DNA of 64,000 nt, from positions 896,984 to 960,983 of the forward strand of contig NZ_JAGYIU010000002.1 of assembly GCF_018402495.1 (NCBI RefSeq), given 5' to 3'. Position 1 is the first letter of the stretch, and every line of letters begins with the position of its first letter. The notes under the pieces were generated by a model. It was not told where the DNA came from. It saw nothing but the letters and a program-made list of their open reading frames with translations, and did not search any database. This stretch comes from Pseudoalteromonas sp. GTDB lineage: Bacteria > Pseudomonadota > Gammaproteobacteria > Enterobacterales > Alteromonadaceae. The position numbers were made by a program, and so were the translations under genes. This document shows positions 8,069-17,081 of the stretch, piece by piece.

Positions 8069-10252
8069 ATGCGTTTTGCTGAAGTTGCAATAAAAGTCCC
8101 CTTGCCTCGCACCTTTGATTATAAAGTGGATGAGCAATTAGTACCGCTGACTCAATTACAGCCTGGTATGCGCGTGTTAGTCCCTTTTGGCAATCAACGT
8201 AAAGTAGCGGTTATTCTTAGCTTAAAAGCGGAAACAGCAGTCCCGGAAGGCAAAATAAAATCTATTATTGAAGTTATTGACGACTCACCGGTGTTATCTG
8301 CGCAGCATTTAGAGCTACTGAAGTTTACAGCGCGTTATTATTGCTATCCACTCGGTGAAACTATTCATATTGCATTGCCCAGTGCACTGCGCCAAGGTGA
8401 GTGCCCTGATAAAACCAGTATAAACATGGTGACATTAAGCGAAAAGGGGGCACTTTTACCGTCTTTAAAAGCTAAAACACAGCTTAATTTGCTTAAGCAA
8501 TTATCAGCATCCGGTAAATCATCATTAACCGAACTCAAAGCCCTCGGGTTTAATAAAAAAACCATTGATACCCTTTTAGATAAAGAGCTAATAGTTCAAA
8601 CCATTGAGCACGACAATCAATGGCAACATACCTCGCCAACGGTTGGCAGCAAACCTCGTTTAAATAAAGAGCAAGCCATTGCCTGCACTGCAATTAATCA
8701 AAGTACGGGGTTTAATAGCTTTTTGCTAGAAGGTGTCACTGGCAGCGGAAAAACCGAAGTTTACCTGCAATGCCTAGAAGAAGTTTTAAAACGTGGCGAA
8801 CAGGCGTTAGTGCTCGTTCCTGAAATAGGACTAACACCACAAACGGTCAATCGTTTTAGACGTCGCTTTCCTGACACCCCTATTATGTTATGGCACTCGG
8901 CATTAACCGATAACGAGCGTCTGCAAACATGGCGCTTTTGTGAAAAAGGCAGTTGCGCCATTGTTATAGGTACCCGTTCGAGTATTTTTCTGCCATTTTT
9001 AAAGCTTGGGATGATTGTTGTTGATGAGGAGCATGATGCCTCATTCAAACAACAAGACACCTTACGCTATCATGCCCGTGATTTAGCTGCGTATCGTGCC
9101 TATCAGCATCAAATTCCGCTTATTTTAGGTAGCGCCACGCCGGCATTAGAAACACTGCATAAAGCAATTAATAACAAATACCAGTTACTCACATTAAGTG
9201 AGCGCGCACAAACCGCCACCGATAATCAGTTTAAGCTGCTCGACATGAAAGGTCAGCCTGATCGAGCCGGTATTGCGCATGCCAGTCTTGCAATAATGCG
9301 CCAGCACCTGAATAGAGGAAAGCAGGTGATGGTATTTTTAAATCGCCGTGGATTTTCTCCTACCTTGATTTGTCATGAATGTGGTTGGTTGAGTGAATGT
9401 AACCGCTGCAGCACCAGTGCGACTTTTCATAAGGCAATAGGCCAAATGATTTGCCACCATTGTGGCGATCAATATCATGTACCACATCAATGCCCTGACT
9501 GTGGTAGTACGCAAATTTTTCCTAACGGCAAAGGCACCGAGCAAATAGAAGAGTTTTTAAGTAGTGAATTTACAGACACCCCGATCAGCCGTATCGACCG
9601 TGACTCAACTCGGCGTAAAGGCAGCCTTGAAAAAGCACTGGATGAAATAAACCAAGGCGGCGCACGTATTTTAGTTGGTACGCAAATGCTGGCAAAAGGT
9701 CACCATTTTGCTGATGTTAGCCTAGTACTTATTTTAGATGTCGATAGTGGTTTGTATTCGTGTGACTTTAGGGCTACTGAGCACTTAGCACAATTAATAA
9801 CTCAAGTTGCAGGACGCGCAGGACGTTCTGGCGAACCCGGTGAAGTATTATTACAAACGCACTTTCCTGAGCACCCGTTATTACAAGATTTAGTTAATAA
9901 TGGCTATCAAGATTTTGCCCGCTTTGCACTCACTGAACGAAGCGATGCGCAGCTGCCACCTATTACGAGTATGGCAATTGTTCGCGCACAAGGGCATAAC
10001 ATAAAGCAAGTCGTCGACTTTCTAACTGATTTGGTTCCTGTCAATGGGGTATCTGGTATACAATTGCTCGGACCGATCCCCGCGCCTTTAGAAAAAATAG
10101 CGGGCATGTATCGTTTTCAATTACATATTCAAGCGCAAGATCGACGCATACTACATCAGTATCTTGCACAAATGGTTGATTATCTTAGCACTAGCAAGCT
10201 TGCTCAAAAAGTTCGCTGGAGTTTAGACGTAGACCCTACAGACATGATTTAG
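8069..10252 (+). CDS. priA: Primosomal protein N' (replication restart helicase PriA)
   Basis: 3'-to-5' superfamily 2 helicase that recognises stalled or D-loop forks and reloads the replisome. Domains in order: N-terminal 3'-end binding domain (1-105), winged helix, helicase lobe 1 with Walker A GVTGSGKT (222-229) and DEEH, then the cysteine cluster with four CxxC pairs (about residues 437-480) that binds two zincs, helicase lobe 2 with QVAGRAGRSG, and the C-terminal domain. Length 727 against 732 in E. coli. The start ATG is preceded only by a weak GAG. The SPOR gene follows 20 bp behind, and hslVU follow that, as in relatives. Confidence 0.97.
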   Translation: MRFAEVAIKVPLPRTFDYKVDEQLVPLTQLQPGMRVLVPFGNQRKVAVILSLKAETAVPEGKIKSIIEVIDDSPVLSAQHLELLKFTARYYCYPLGETIHIALPSALRQGECPDKTSINMVTLSEKGALLPSLKAKTQLNLLKQLSASGKSSLTELKALGFNKKTIDTLLDKELIVQTIEHDNQWQHTSPTVGSKPRLNKEQAIACTAINQSTGFNSFLLEGVTGSGKTEVYLQCLEEVLKRGEQALVLVPEIGLTPQTVNRFRRRFPDTPIMLWHSALTDNERLQTWRFCEKGSCAIVIGTRSSIFLPFLKLGMIVVDEEHDASFKQQDTLRYHARDLAAYRAYQHQIPLILGSATPALETLHKAINNKYQLLTLSERAQTATDNQFKLLDMKGQPDRAGIAHASLAIMRQHLNRGKQVMVFLNRRGFSPTLICHECGWLSECNRCSTSATFHKAIGQMICHHCGDQYHVPHQCPDCGSTQIFPNGKGTEQIEEFLSSEFTDTPISRIDRDSTRRKGSLEKALDEINQGGARILVGTQMLAKGHHFADVSLVLILDVDSGLYSCDFRATEHLAQLITQVAGRAGRSGEPGEVLLQTHFPEHPLLQDLVNNGYQDFARFALTERSDAQLPPITSMAIVRAQGHNIKQVVDFLTDLVPVNGVSGIQLLGPIPAPLEKIAGMYRFQLHIQAQDRRILHQYLAQMVDYLSTSKLAQKVRWSLDVDPTDMI

Positions 10253-10272
10253 GTAAGGCCACATTTAATACC

Positions 10273-10800
10273 ATGGCACAACATGATTATATTAATAAAA
10301 AACCAACAAATAGAAAAAATAGCAAACAACAACCGGCAAAAAAGCCCTTCCCAATTTTATTGACCATTATTGCACTACTGTTAGTCGGTGGTTTTGCGTA
10401 CGGACTCTGGTTTGTTAAAAATAATGCCGACCCAGAGCTGGTTGAAAAACAAGTAAACCCACTGCCAGAAAAGAAAATTGAAATAGCCAAACCACGGCCG
10501 CCAGAGTTTATCAGAGAAATTAAGGAGCATGAGATTCAGGTTGAAGTGAAAGAACTTGAACAAAAAGGCCCTTATGTTATGCAATGTGGCTCGTTTAGAA
10601 CACACGAACAAGCAGAAACATTAAAAGCTAAAATAGCGTTTGCAGGATTAATTTCAGAAATCAAAAAAACCACAGGCAGCAATGGTATTTGGTACAAAGT
10701 GCGTTTAGGGCCTTATGAAACCAAACGCCAAGCCGAAAGTGATAAGAACAAACTTAAACGAATTAGCATTGTTGGCTGCGGAATTTGGGGCTGGACTTGA
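10273..10800 (+). CDS. SPOR-domain protein, FtsN-like
   Basis: Bitopic inner-membrane protein: a basic cytoplasmic N-terminus (1-25), one membrane helix (about 27-47), a Pro/Glu/Lys-rich periplasmic linker and a C-terminal SPOR domain (about 102-172) with the typical start YVMQCGSF and the repeat YKVRLGPY. SPOR domains bind denuded septal glycan. Position between priA and hslV is that of ftsN in enterobacteria, and topology agrees, but at 175 residues it is much shorter than E. coli FtsN (319). I therefore call it FtsN-like; it may be the genuine divisome activator or a paralogue. Confidence 0.85.
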   Translation: MAQHDYINKKPTNRKNSKQQPAKKPFPILLTIIALLLVGGFAYGLWFVKNNADPELVEKQVNPLPEKKIEIAKPRPPEFIREIKEHEIQVEVKELEQKGPYVMQCGSFRTHEQAETLKAKIAFAGLISEIKKTTGSNGIWYKVRLGPYETKRQAESDKNKLKRISIVGCGIWGWT

Positions 10801-10876
10801 ATTTAAACCATTTACCCATATAACCTCTTCATTAGCGTTTTTTACGCGTTAATTTAGCGCGATAATAAGGAATAAC

Positions 10877-11395
10877 ATGACTACAATTGTAAGTGTACGC
10901 CGTGATGACAAAGTTGTTATTGGTGGTGACGGCCAAGTGTCCCTTGGTAACACAGTAATGAAGGGCAATGCCCGAAAAGTTCGACGCCTTTATAATGGCA
11001 AAGTTATCGCTGGGTTTGCTGGCGGTACTGCTGATGCCTTTACCCTTTTCGAACGTTTTGAAAGCAAACTAGAAATGCACCAAGGTAACCTCACTAAAGC
11101 TGCTGTAGAAATGGCTAAAGATTGGCGTAGCGATCGTGCCCTGCGTAAACTTGAAGCTTTACTTGCTGTTGCTGATGAAACAGCTTCGCTAATTATCACC
11201 GGCAACGGTGACGTGGTGCAACCAGAAAACGACCTAATCGCAATTGGCAGCGGCGGTAACTTTGCGCAATCAGCTGCAACCGCCTTATTAGAAAATACCG
11301 ACTTAAGTGCGCGTGAAATTGTAGAAAAAAGTCTAACAATTGCTGGCAACATCTGTGTATTTACGAATAACTTCCAAACTATCGAAGAATTGTAA
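10877..11395 (+). CDS. hslV: ATP-dependent protease subunit HslV
   Basis: Threonine protease forming the double hexameric chamber of the HslUV (ClpQY) protease. The nucleophile is the threonine right after the initiator Met (MTTIVSVRR), and the proteasome-beta motif GSGG is present near residue 125. 172 residues, near E. coli (176), and very similar throughout. Ribosome site AAGGAATAAC before the ATG. hslU follows 12 bp after the stop, so the two subunits are co-expressed. A heat-shock promoter is expected in the 76 bp upstream but I cannot point to a clear sigma-32 sequence. Confidence 0.98.
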   Translation: MTTIVSVRRDDKVVIGGDGQVSLGNTVMKGNARKVRRLYNGKVIAGFAGGTADAFTLFERFESKLEMHQGNLTKAAVEMAKDWRSDRALRKLEALLAVADETASLIITGNGDVVQPENDLIAIGSGGNFAQSAATALLENTDLSAREIVEKSLTIAGNICVFTNNFQTIEEL

Positions 11396-11407
11396 TAGGA
11401 ACTCGCT

Positions 11408-12736
11408 ATGTCTGATATGACCCCAAGAGAAATTGTTCATGAGCTAGACCAGCATATTATTGGCCAAGCTAAAGCGAAAAAAGCGGTTGCTATTGCCCTT
11501 CGTAATCGCTGGCGCCGTATGCAGTTAAACGAAGACTTACGCGCAGAAGTAACGCCAAAAAACATCTTAATGATTGGCCCTACGGGTGTAGGTAAAACTG
11601 AGATTGCTCGTCGTTTAGCAAAGCTTGCCAACGCACCTTTTATTAAAGTTGAAGCCACTAAATTTACAGAAGTAGGTTATGTCGGCAAAGAAGTTGAAAC
11701 TATCATCCGTGATTTAGTTGATGTTTCAATTAAAATGACAAGAGAGCAACAAACTAAAAAGTTCAAACATCGCGCAGAAGAAGCGGCTGAAGAACGTATC
11801 TTAGATGTATTACTGCCTCCAGCGAAAGATCAGTACGGTGAAGTTCAGCGTGATGAAAATTCATCGACACGCCAATCGTTTCGTAAAAAGTTACGCGAAG
11901 GCCAATTAGATGACAAAGAAATTGATATTGATTTAGCCCAAGCTCAACCTAATATTGAAATTATGGCTCCTCCTGGTATGGAAGAAATGACCAACCAGTT
12001 ACAGGGAATGTTTCAAAACATGGGTGGTGATAAACGCACTAAGCGTAAGCTTAAAATTAAAGAAGCGTTTAAACTACTTACTGAAGAAGAAGCCGGTAAA
12101 CTGGTTAATCCTGAAGAATTAAAAGAACAGGCCATTTTTGCAGTAGAGCAAAACGGCATTGTGTTTATTGATGAAATAGACAAAATTTGTAAACGCGGTG
12201 AAGCCTCAGGCCCAGATGTAAGTCGTGAAGGTGTACAACGTGATTTACTTCCGCTTATTGAAGGCTCTACCGTTAATACCAAGCACGGCATGGTAAAAAC
12301 TGACCACATGTTGTTTATTGCCTCAGGCGCATTCCAAATGTCTAAACCATCAGACATGATCCCAGAGTTACAAGGCCGTTTACCTATTCGTGTTGAACTT
12401 GAAGCACTCACAGCCGATGACTTTAAACGTATATTAACTGAGCCACACGCATCACTTACTGAGCAACAACGCGAGCTACTCAAAACAGAACAAGTGACCA
12501 TTGAGTTTAGCGATGATGCGATTGAGCGTATTGCTAAAGCCGCGTGGCAAGTGAACGAAAAAACCGAAAATATCGGTGCGCGTCGCCTTCATACAGTGAT
12601 GGAAAGGCTAATGGAAGAGATTTCATATGACGCTTCTGAAAAAGCGGGTTCAAGTCTTGTTATTGATGCCGCCTACGTTGAAAAACACTTAGGTGCGCTA
12701 GTTGAAGATGAAGACTTAAGTCGTTTTATTCTTTAA
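11408..12736 (+). CDS. hslU: ATP-dependent protease ATPase subunit HslU
   Basis: AAA+ unfoldase that feeds substrates into HslV. Walker A is GPTGVGKT (about 57-64), Walker B VFIDEIDK (about 250-257); between them lies the I-domain (about 110-240) that contacts substrate. The sensor-2 region GARRLHT is at about 393, and the C-terminus EDLSRFIL is the tail that inserts into HslV and activates it. 442 residues, as in E. coli (443). Followed by its own terminator. Confidence 0.98.
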   Translation: MSDMTPREIVHELDQHIIGQAKAKKAVAIALRNRWRRMQLNEDLRAEVTPKNILMIGPTGVGKTEIARRLAKLANAPFIKVEATKFTEVGYVGKEVETIIRDLVDVSIKMTREQQTKKFKHRAEEAAEERILDVLLPPAKDQYGEVQRDENSSTRQSFRKKLREGQLDDKEIDIDLAQAQPNIEIMAPPGMEEMTNQLQGMFQNMGGDKRTKRKLKIKEAFKLLTEEEAGKLVNPEELKEQAIFAVEQNGIVFIDEIDKICKRGEASGPDVSREGVQRDLLPLIEGSTVNTKHGMVKTDHMLFIASGAFQMSKPSDMIPELQGRLPIRVELEALTADDFKRILTEPHASLTEQQRELLKTEQVTIEFSDDAIERIAKAAWQVNEKTENIGARRLHTVMERLMEEISYDASEKAGSSLVIDAAYVEKHLGALVEDEDLSRFIL

Positions 12737-12759
12737 TTGAAAACACAAACAGTTATACT

Positions 12760-12786
12760 AAAAGCCTCCAATATGGAGGCTTTTTT
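12760..12786 (+). terminator. hslVU terminator
   Basis: Hairpin AAAAGCCTCC / GGAGGCTTTTTT with a 5-nt loop, 24 bp past hslU and directly before the DUF971 gene. Confidence 0.93.
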
Positions 12787-12795
12787 GTAAGCGAG

Positions 12796-13176
12796 ATGAC
12801 GATGAAACAAGTTACAAAAGTGCACTATCATAGTGTGAGTAAAAATTTAGATGTTTATTTTGATGATCACTCTGAAGTTATATTTAGCGCTGAGTTTTTA
12901 CGGGTACACTCTCCCTCAGCAGAGGTTCAAGGCCATGGTTCTGAGTCTATGAAGTTAGTACTAAATAAACAAGCAGTGGGAATTAAAACCATTACGCCGG
13001 TAGGGCATTACGCGTTACGTTTAGAGTTTGACGATGGCCATAACAGTGGGCTGTTCAGCTGGCAATATTTTGCTAAGTTACAAGCTGAGCAAACAAGCTT
13101 GTGGGATACGTATTTAGAGCGCGTTAAACAACATGAAAACAACAAAGACAGCGTACCCATAAAGTTTGTTCCCTAG
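12796..13176 (+). CDS. DUF971 family protein
   Basis: Small soluble protein of the DUF971 / gamma-butyrobetaine hydroxylase N-terminal-like family, recognised from the LRVHSPSAEVQGHG and DGHNSGLFSWQY signatures. Related domains in eukaryotic enzymes bind zinc or mediate dimer contacts; in bacteria the function is not established, though some homologues are linked to iron-sulfur carrier proteins. 126 residues, normal length. An ATG two codons downstream (12802) is an equal candidate for the start. It lies just behind the hslU terminator, a position it keeps in other gammaproteobacteria. Confidence 0.85.
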   Translation: MTMKQVTKVHYHSVSKNLDVYFDDHSEVIFSAEFLRVHSPSAEVQGHGSESMKLVLNKQAVGIKTITPVGHYALRLEFDDGHNSGLFSWQYFAKLQAEQTSLWDTYLERVKQHENNKDSVPIKFVP

Positions 13177-13205
13177 TATTTGGTCTGAACTTATACTCTG
13201 TGAGT

Positions 13206-13239
13206 GAGAAAAAAGCGGCAATTAAGCCACTTTTTTCTC
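13206..13239. terminator. Bidirectional terminator
   Basis: GAGAAAAAAG / CTTTTTTCTC arms with an inner GGC/GCC pair; convergent end for the DUF971 gene and the chemoreceptor gene. Confidence 0.85.
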
Positions 13240-13246
13240 TTAGTAG

Positions 13247-15127
13247 TTAAACTTTATATTTTGAAATTGCTTGATGAAGTACCCTTGCTTGCTCAGATAC
13301 CTCTTCACTGGTTTGCGCATTAGTTTGTGAGTGAGCCGCAGCCCCCTCTGCAATATCTCGAATTCGGACCACGTTTTTATTTACCTCAGAAGCTACCTGA
13401 CTTTGCTCATCAATAGCAGTAGCAATATGTGTACTCATTTCCATAATAGTTTGCACATCAATGGTAATTGAACCTAACAGCTCACCCGCTTTTGTTGCTT
13501 GTGTAGCACTTTCGCCACCTTGAGTACGACATTGATGCATGATACTCACAACTTCTTGAGTACGCTGTTGTAGGGTGTTAATAATGCCTTCTATTTCGCT
13601 GGTTGACTCCTGCGTACGCTGCGCAAGTGAGCGCACTTCATCTGCAACAACCGCAAAGCCACGACCTTGTTCACCCGCTCTCGCCGCTTCAATGGCAGCA
13701 TTTAAAGCAAGTAAATTAGTTTGCTCTGCAATGGCACGTATCACATCAAGCACAGAACCTATGGTTTCACCGTCTTTTTCAAGCTGAGATACCACACCTG
13801 ATGCATTAACTAAAGAATCCGATAAGGCATTAATGTGCTTAATGGTTGACTCGACTTCAACCTGACCTTGCTGGGCGCTTACATTGGTTGATTCAGCTTT
13901 TTTTGCTGCAGCTTCAGTATTGTGTGAAATATCTTGAATTGTTGCCTGCATTTCTGTGGCAGCGGTTGCTACCATATCCGCTTCATGTAATTGCTCTTGC
14001 ATACCAGAGCTCGTCGCTGAGGTTGTTTCAGATAGGTTCCCTGTTGCTATATTAAGCGTTGTTAGAGCCGTATTTACTTCGTAGATGAGATCTTTAAAGT
14101 CGCTAATTAAACTATTAAAGTCTATGGTCATTCTGGTAACTTCATCTTTTCCTTTATGCTCTATAAACAAACTTAAATCATTGTTTTGTCTTATCTTATC
14201 TATTGCTTGATAAACTTTTTCAATAGGTTGGATAATTGAACGACTGGTTAAATACACAAGTACCATAACGATGATCCCTGCAATAACAAATATAACTATT
14301 GCAAATACTTGCGCTTGTTGAGCCGTATGGCTTACCTGTTTCTCAGTAGCCTTTGTAATCAAGGTAACCACTTCATCACTCTTTTTAACACTCGCTCTCA
14401 TTTTACCTAGTGCGCCTGAACTTAAGTCGAGCCCCAAAGCAACTTGCGCTTCAACGAGTGCTGTAAATTTAGCTTGATAATTGTCAGATAACGTCATCAC
14501 CTGAGAACGTACATTATTAGGAAGTTCTGCAATGCTAACCTGTTGCTTTAGCTCACTTGATAATTTATTAAATCGATCTAGATATTTCGTATCCTGACGC
14601 AACATAAAGTCTTTTTCTGCGCGACGAAGCTGTAACATGATTGTAAGTAGTTGGTAATTATTTTGCTCATTGAGCAGTGTTTCTATTTGATGAACCGCTT
14701 CTCTGAGCTCACCATAAAGTGCATCCTTTGGGTGCAACCCAATTGTTCGTTGCAACTTTACAACAGTTTTAAAGTCATCATGATAGCGCTTGGCAAGCGA
14801 AGACATTTGATTTACCTGTTCGGTTGCAATCGCAAGCTCAGTAGATAATACCGATAACTTTTTTAGTTTTATTAATAACTGTTCGTATTCTTGCTCAAAC
14901 AAAGCAAGTCTTGATTCATCTTTGTAAAATAAAAAGTCTTTTTCGTACTTTCGCATCGTCAACTCATGAACACTCAGCTCTTGTGAATATTGCACTGTCT
15001 GATTCAATTTAAGCATAATCCGCGATTGATAAATGACGATAAAAAGCATCACAATCATTGCTAAACCAACGACTAATGCGTTCAGTTGTAAGCGGCGTTT
15101 GATGGTCAGATTTTGTAAAAAACTCAT
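13247..15127 (-). CDS. Methyl-accepting chemotaxis protein with HBM-type sensor domain
   Basis: Transmembrane chemoreceptor signalling to CheA. Order: membrane helix 1 (about 15-36); a long all-helical periplasmic domain (about 37-270) with two related helix motifs, [10 protein letters not shown] and [11 protein letters not shown], typical of the helical bimodular (HBM) domain; helix 2 (about 272-294); HAMP (about 295-350); and the cytoplasmic hairpin with the conserved tip [20 protein letters not shown]. The HBM domain of Pseudomonas McpS binds TCA-cycle acids; whether this one does is unknown. 626 residues. Alone, away from other che genes, with a terminator after it. Confidence 0.93.
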   Translation of the reverse strand: MSFLQNLTIKRRLQLNALVVGLAMIVMLFIVIYQSRIMLKLNQTVQYSQELSVHELTMRKYEKDFLFYKDESRLALFEQEYEQLLIKLKKLSVLSTELAIATEQVNQMSSLAKRYHDDFKTVVKLQRTIGLHPKDALYGELREAVHQIETLLNEQNNYQLLTIMLQLRRAEKDFMLRQDTKYLDRFNKLSSELKQQVSIAELPNNVRSQVMTLSDNYQAKFTALVEAQVALGLDLSSGALGKMRASVKKSDEVVTLITKATEKQVSHTAQQAQVFAIVIFVIAGIIVMVLVYLTSRSIIQPIEKVYQAIDKIRQNNDLSLFIEHKGKDEVTRMTIDFNSLISDFKDLIYEVNTALTTLNIATGNLSETTSATSSGMQEQLHEADMVATAATEMQATIQDISHNTEAAAKKAESTNVSAQQGQVEVESTIKHINALSDSLVNASGVVSQLEKDGETIGSVLDVIRAIAEQTNLLALNAAIEAARAGEQGRGFAVVADEVRSLAQRTQESTSEIEGIINTLQQRTQEVVSIMHQCRTQGGESATQATKAGELLGSITIDVQTIMEMSTHIATAIDEQSQVASEVNKNVVRIRDIAEGAAAHSQTNAQTSEEVSEQARVLHQAISKYKV

Positions 15128-15532
15128 TGTAAATACCTATTTTAAGTTTGCCAGCGCGTAAAACTATTATTTTTATTTAAATCGTTTAAAAATAAAAAAG
15201 GAAAAGGGTCACCAGTAAAACCTAACCATCAGAAACTCCTTTTTATAACGGGCAATATAAAACTTTCGACTGTCCAATAGTATTACCTAATTTTATAACT
15301 CTCGCCAATGATAAGTTAAATACCTCACTTTTTTACTCATCAACCTAAGGTCTGTTGACCTTTCAACTTTATTATATTGTTATACGTTGATGATCAATTC
15401 ATTAAAGTTATTTTTAATATTATTGACTTAGTTCTATCGCTGGCTAAATTTACTGCAATTAAGTCGTTGTTATTGCATATAAGGCGGGTATACTAAGTCA
15501 CATAACTTATGTATCTTGTTGAGGGTAAAATA
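15128..15532. other. Intergenic region with a repeat-end fragment
   Basis: About 400 bp between the divergent chemoreceptor and rraA genes, AT-rich, holding promoters for both. The only distinctive element is TAAGGTCTGTTGACCTTTCA at 15346, which matches the terminal inverted repeat of the element at 59.24 kb. Confidence 0.6.
15346..15366. repeat. Solo copy of the 59-kb element's terminal repeat
   Basis: TAAGGTCTGTTGACCTTTCA agrees with the left end (TAGGGTCTGTTGATCTTTCA) at 18 of 20 positions. No matching partner end is visible within the intergenic region, so it is probably a remnant. Confidence 0.6.
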
Positions 15533-16030
15533 ATGGATTACAGCACTTCTGATTTATGTGATCATTTTGCAGATGTGGTTGATGTGCTTGAACCTATGTT
15601 CATCAACTTTGGTGGTCGACACAGCTTTGGTGGCCGCATTAAAACGGTAAAATGTTTTGAAAATAATGAACTGATCCGCCAATTACTTTCTCAAGATGGT
15701 ACAGATCAGATTTTACTTATTGATGGCGGCGGTTCAACTCGCAGAGCATTAATTGATATTGAATTGGCTGAGTTGGCACTTGAAAACAATTGGCAAGGTA
15801 TTATCGTGTATGGAGCGGTTCGTCATGTTGATGAACTTGAAGAGCTTGATATAGGAATTCAAGCCATTGCGTCAATCCCTGTTGCTGCCGACAGTGAAGG
15901 CGCTGGCGAAAGCGGTATAGGCGTTAACTTTGCTGGCGTATCATTTTTTGATGATGATTTTGTTTATGCTGACAGTACTGGCATTGTACTTTCTGCTGAA
16001 GAATTAGAGCTAGAAATAATAGAACTGTAG
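15533..16030 (+). CDS. rraA: Regulator of ribonuclease activity A
   Basis: Trimeric ring protein that binds RNase E and the degradosome and slows RNA decay. The sequence follows E. coli RraA closely ([38 protein letters not shown]). 165 residues against 161. I chose the ATG at 15533, eight codons inside the longest frame, because it matches the family start M-x-Y-x-T-S-x-L-C-D and has GAGGG upstream. The stop codon is one base before the hutG start, so the two are co-translated or co-transcribed. The fold is shared with HMG/CHA aldolases, but the similarity to RraA itself is decisive. Confidence 0.96.
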   Translation: MDYSTSDLCDHFADVVDVLEPMFINFGGRHSFGGRIKTVKCFENNELIRQLLSQDGTDQILLIDGGGSTRRALIDIELAELALENNWQGIIVYGAVRHVDELEELDIGIQAIASIPVAADSEGAGESGIGVNFAGVSFFDDDFVYADSTGIVLSAEELELEIIEL

Positions 16031-16031
16031 C

Positions 16032-17081
16032 GTGACTGTTCACCTTAAAGTATATAACGAAAGCACGCTCAAGCGCATTTGCTCTAACCGTGCTGGCGAG
16101 CTAAAAGCATGGCAGTCAATGGCATTACTTGACGCAAACGTTAATATACAACAAGCGCTTACTGATGCTGCACAATTTGGTATGCGCTTTGTTTTATTGG
16201 GCGTTTGCGAAGACATTGGACCTAGAGCCAATTTAGGTAAAGGCGGAGCACAGCATGCTTGGCTTGCTTTTTTACAGCACTTTTTAAATCAACCTCACAC
16301 TGATTCTATCGCCATGCAAAAAGTTCTGCTGCTTGGTGAAGTAAATCTCGACGACTTAATGGAACAAGCACATCCGCTTGATAACCAAAATCCTGACGAT
16401 TTAGATCAATTACGCCAGTTGTGCGCTGAGATTGATCTGCGCGTTGAAACTGTTTTAAGCATGATTTTTAAAGCAGGCCTTGAGCCTATCATTATTGGCG
16501 GTGGACACAACAACTGCCTAGGCATTATTCGCTCGCTTGCAAAATATAAAAATTGCGCAATTAATGCCATTAATTTAGACCCTCATGCCGATTTTAGAGA
16601 GTGTGAAGGCAGACACAGTGGCAATGGTTTTCATTATGCCTACCAAGAGCAACATCTAAATAATTACCATGTGATTGGCTTGCATGAGCTTAAAAATAAT
16701 CAACAAATTTTTAATGCAATGCAAAATGCAAAATTTAGTTTTACCAGCTATCAAGCGATTAATGTTAGGCGAAAAATAAGTTTAACGGAGGCAACTAACA
16801 ATGCACTAAACGCATTTGATAACGCACCGTTAGGAATAGAAGTTGATTTAGATAGCCTAACCAACATGCCTGCAAGCGCATTTAATTATTGCGGTTTTGA
16901 TGTTAGCGATGGCGAGCATTATGTTTATTTAGCTGCAAGTAATCATCACAGTGCTTATTTACATTTATGCGAAGCAGCACCGTCGCAACATCCTCACTCT
17001 CTTGCTGCGGGTAAATTGCAATGTGGTCAAGTTATTAGCGCCTTAGTAAATACCTACCTACAAACCAAGCAAAATATTTAA
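16032..17081 (+). CDS. hutG: Formimidoylglutamase (arginase family)
   Basis: Last step of one histidine-degradation route: N-formimidoyl-glutamate to glutamate plus formamide. It belongs to the ureohydrolase family; the manganese-ligand motifs are modified as GGGHNN (about residue 157), DPHADFRE (about 181) and VDLDSL (about 276). GTG start immediately after rraA. It converges on the GGDEF-EAL gene with a 4-bp overlap of stop codons, and hutI/hutC/hutU/hutH lie 1.8 kb further on, which supports HutG over agmatinase or arginase. The asparagines in GGGHNN, in place of the usual GGDHS, deserve notice. Confidence is high for the family, moderate for substrate. Confidence 0.85.
   Translation: MTVHLKVYNESTLKRICSNRAGELKAWQSMALLDANVNIQQALTDAAQFGMRFVLLGVCEDIGPRANLGKGGAQHAWLAFLQHFLNQPHTDSIAMQKVLLLGEVNLDDLMEQAHPLDNQNPDDLDQLRQLCAEIDLRVETVLSMIFKAGLEPIIIGGGHNNCLGIIRSLAKYKNCAINAINLDPHADFRECEGRHSGNGFHYAYQEQHLNNYHVIGLHELKNNQQIFNAMQNAKFSFTSYQAINVRRKISLTEATNNALNAFDNAPLGIEVDLDSLTNMPASAFNYCGFDVSDGEHYVYLAASNHHSAYLHLCEAAPSQHPHSLAAGKLQCGQVISALVNTYLQTKQNI

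Noticed and set aside
12013-12501. 162-codon minus-strand frame within hslU
   Set aside because: Antisense shadow; hslU is complete and strongly conserved across the same bases.
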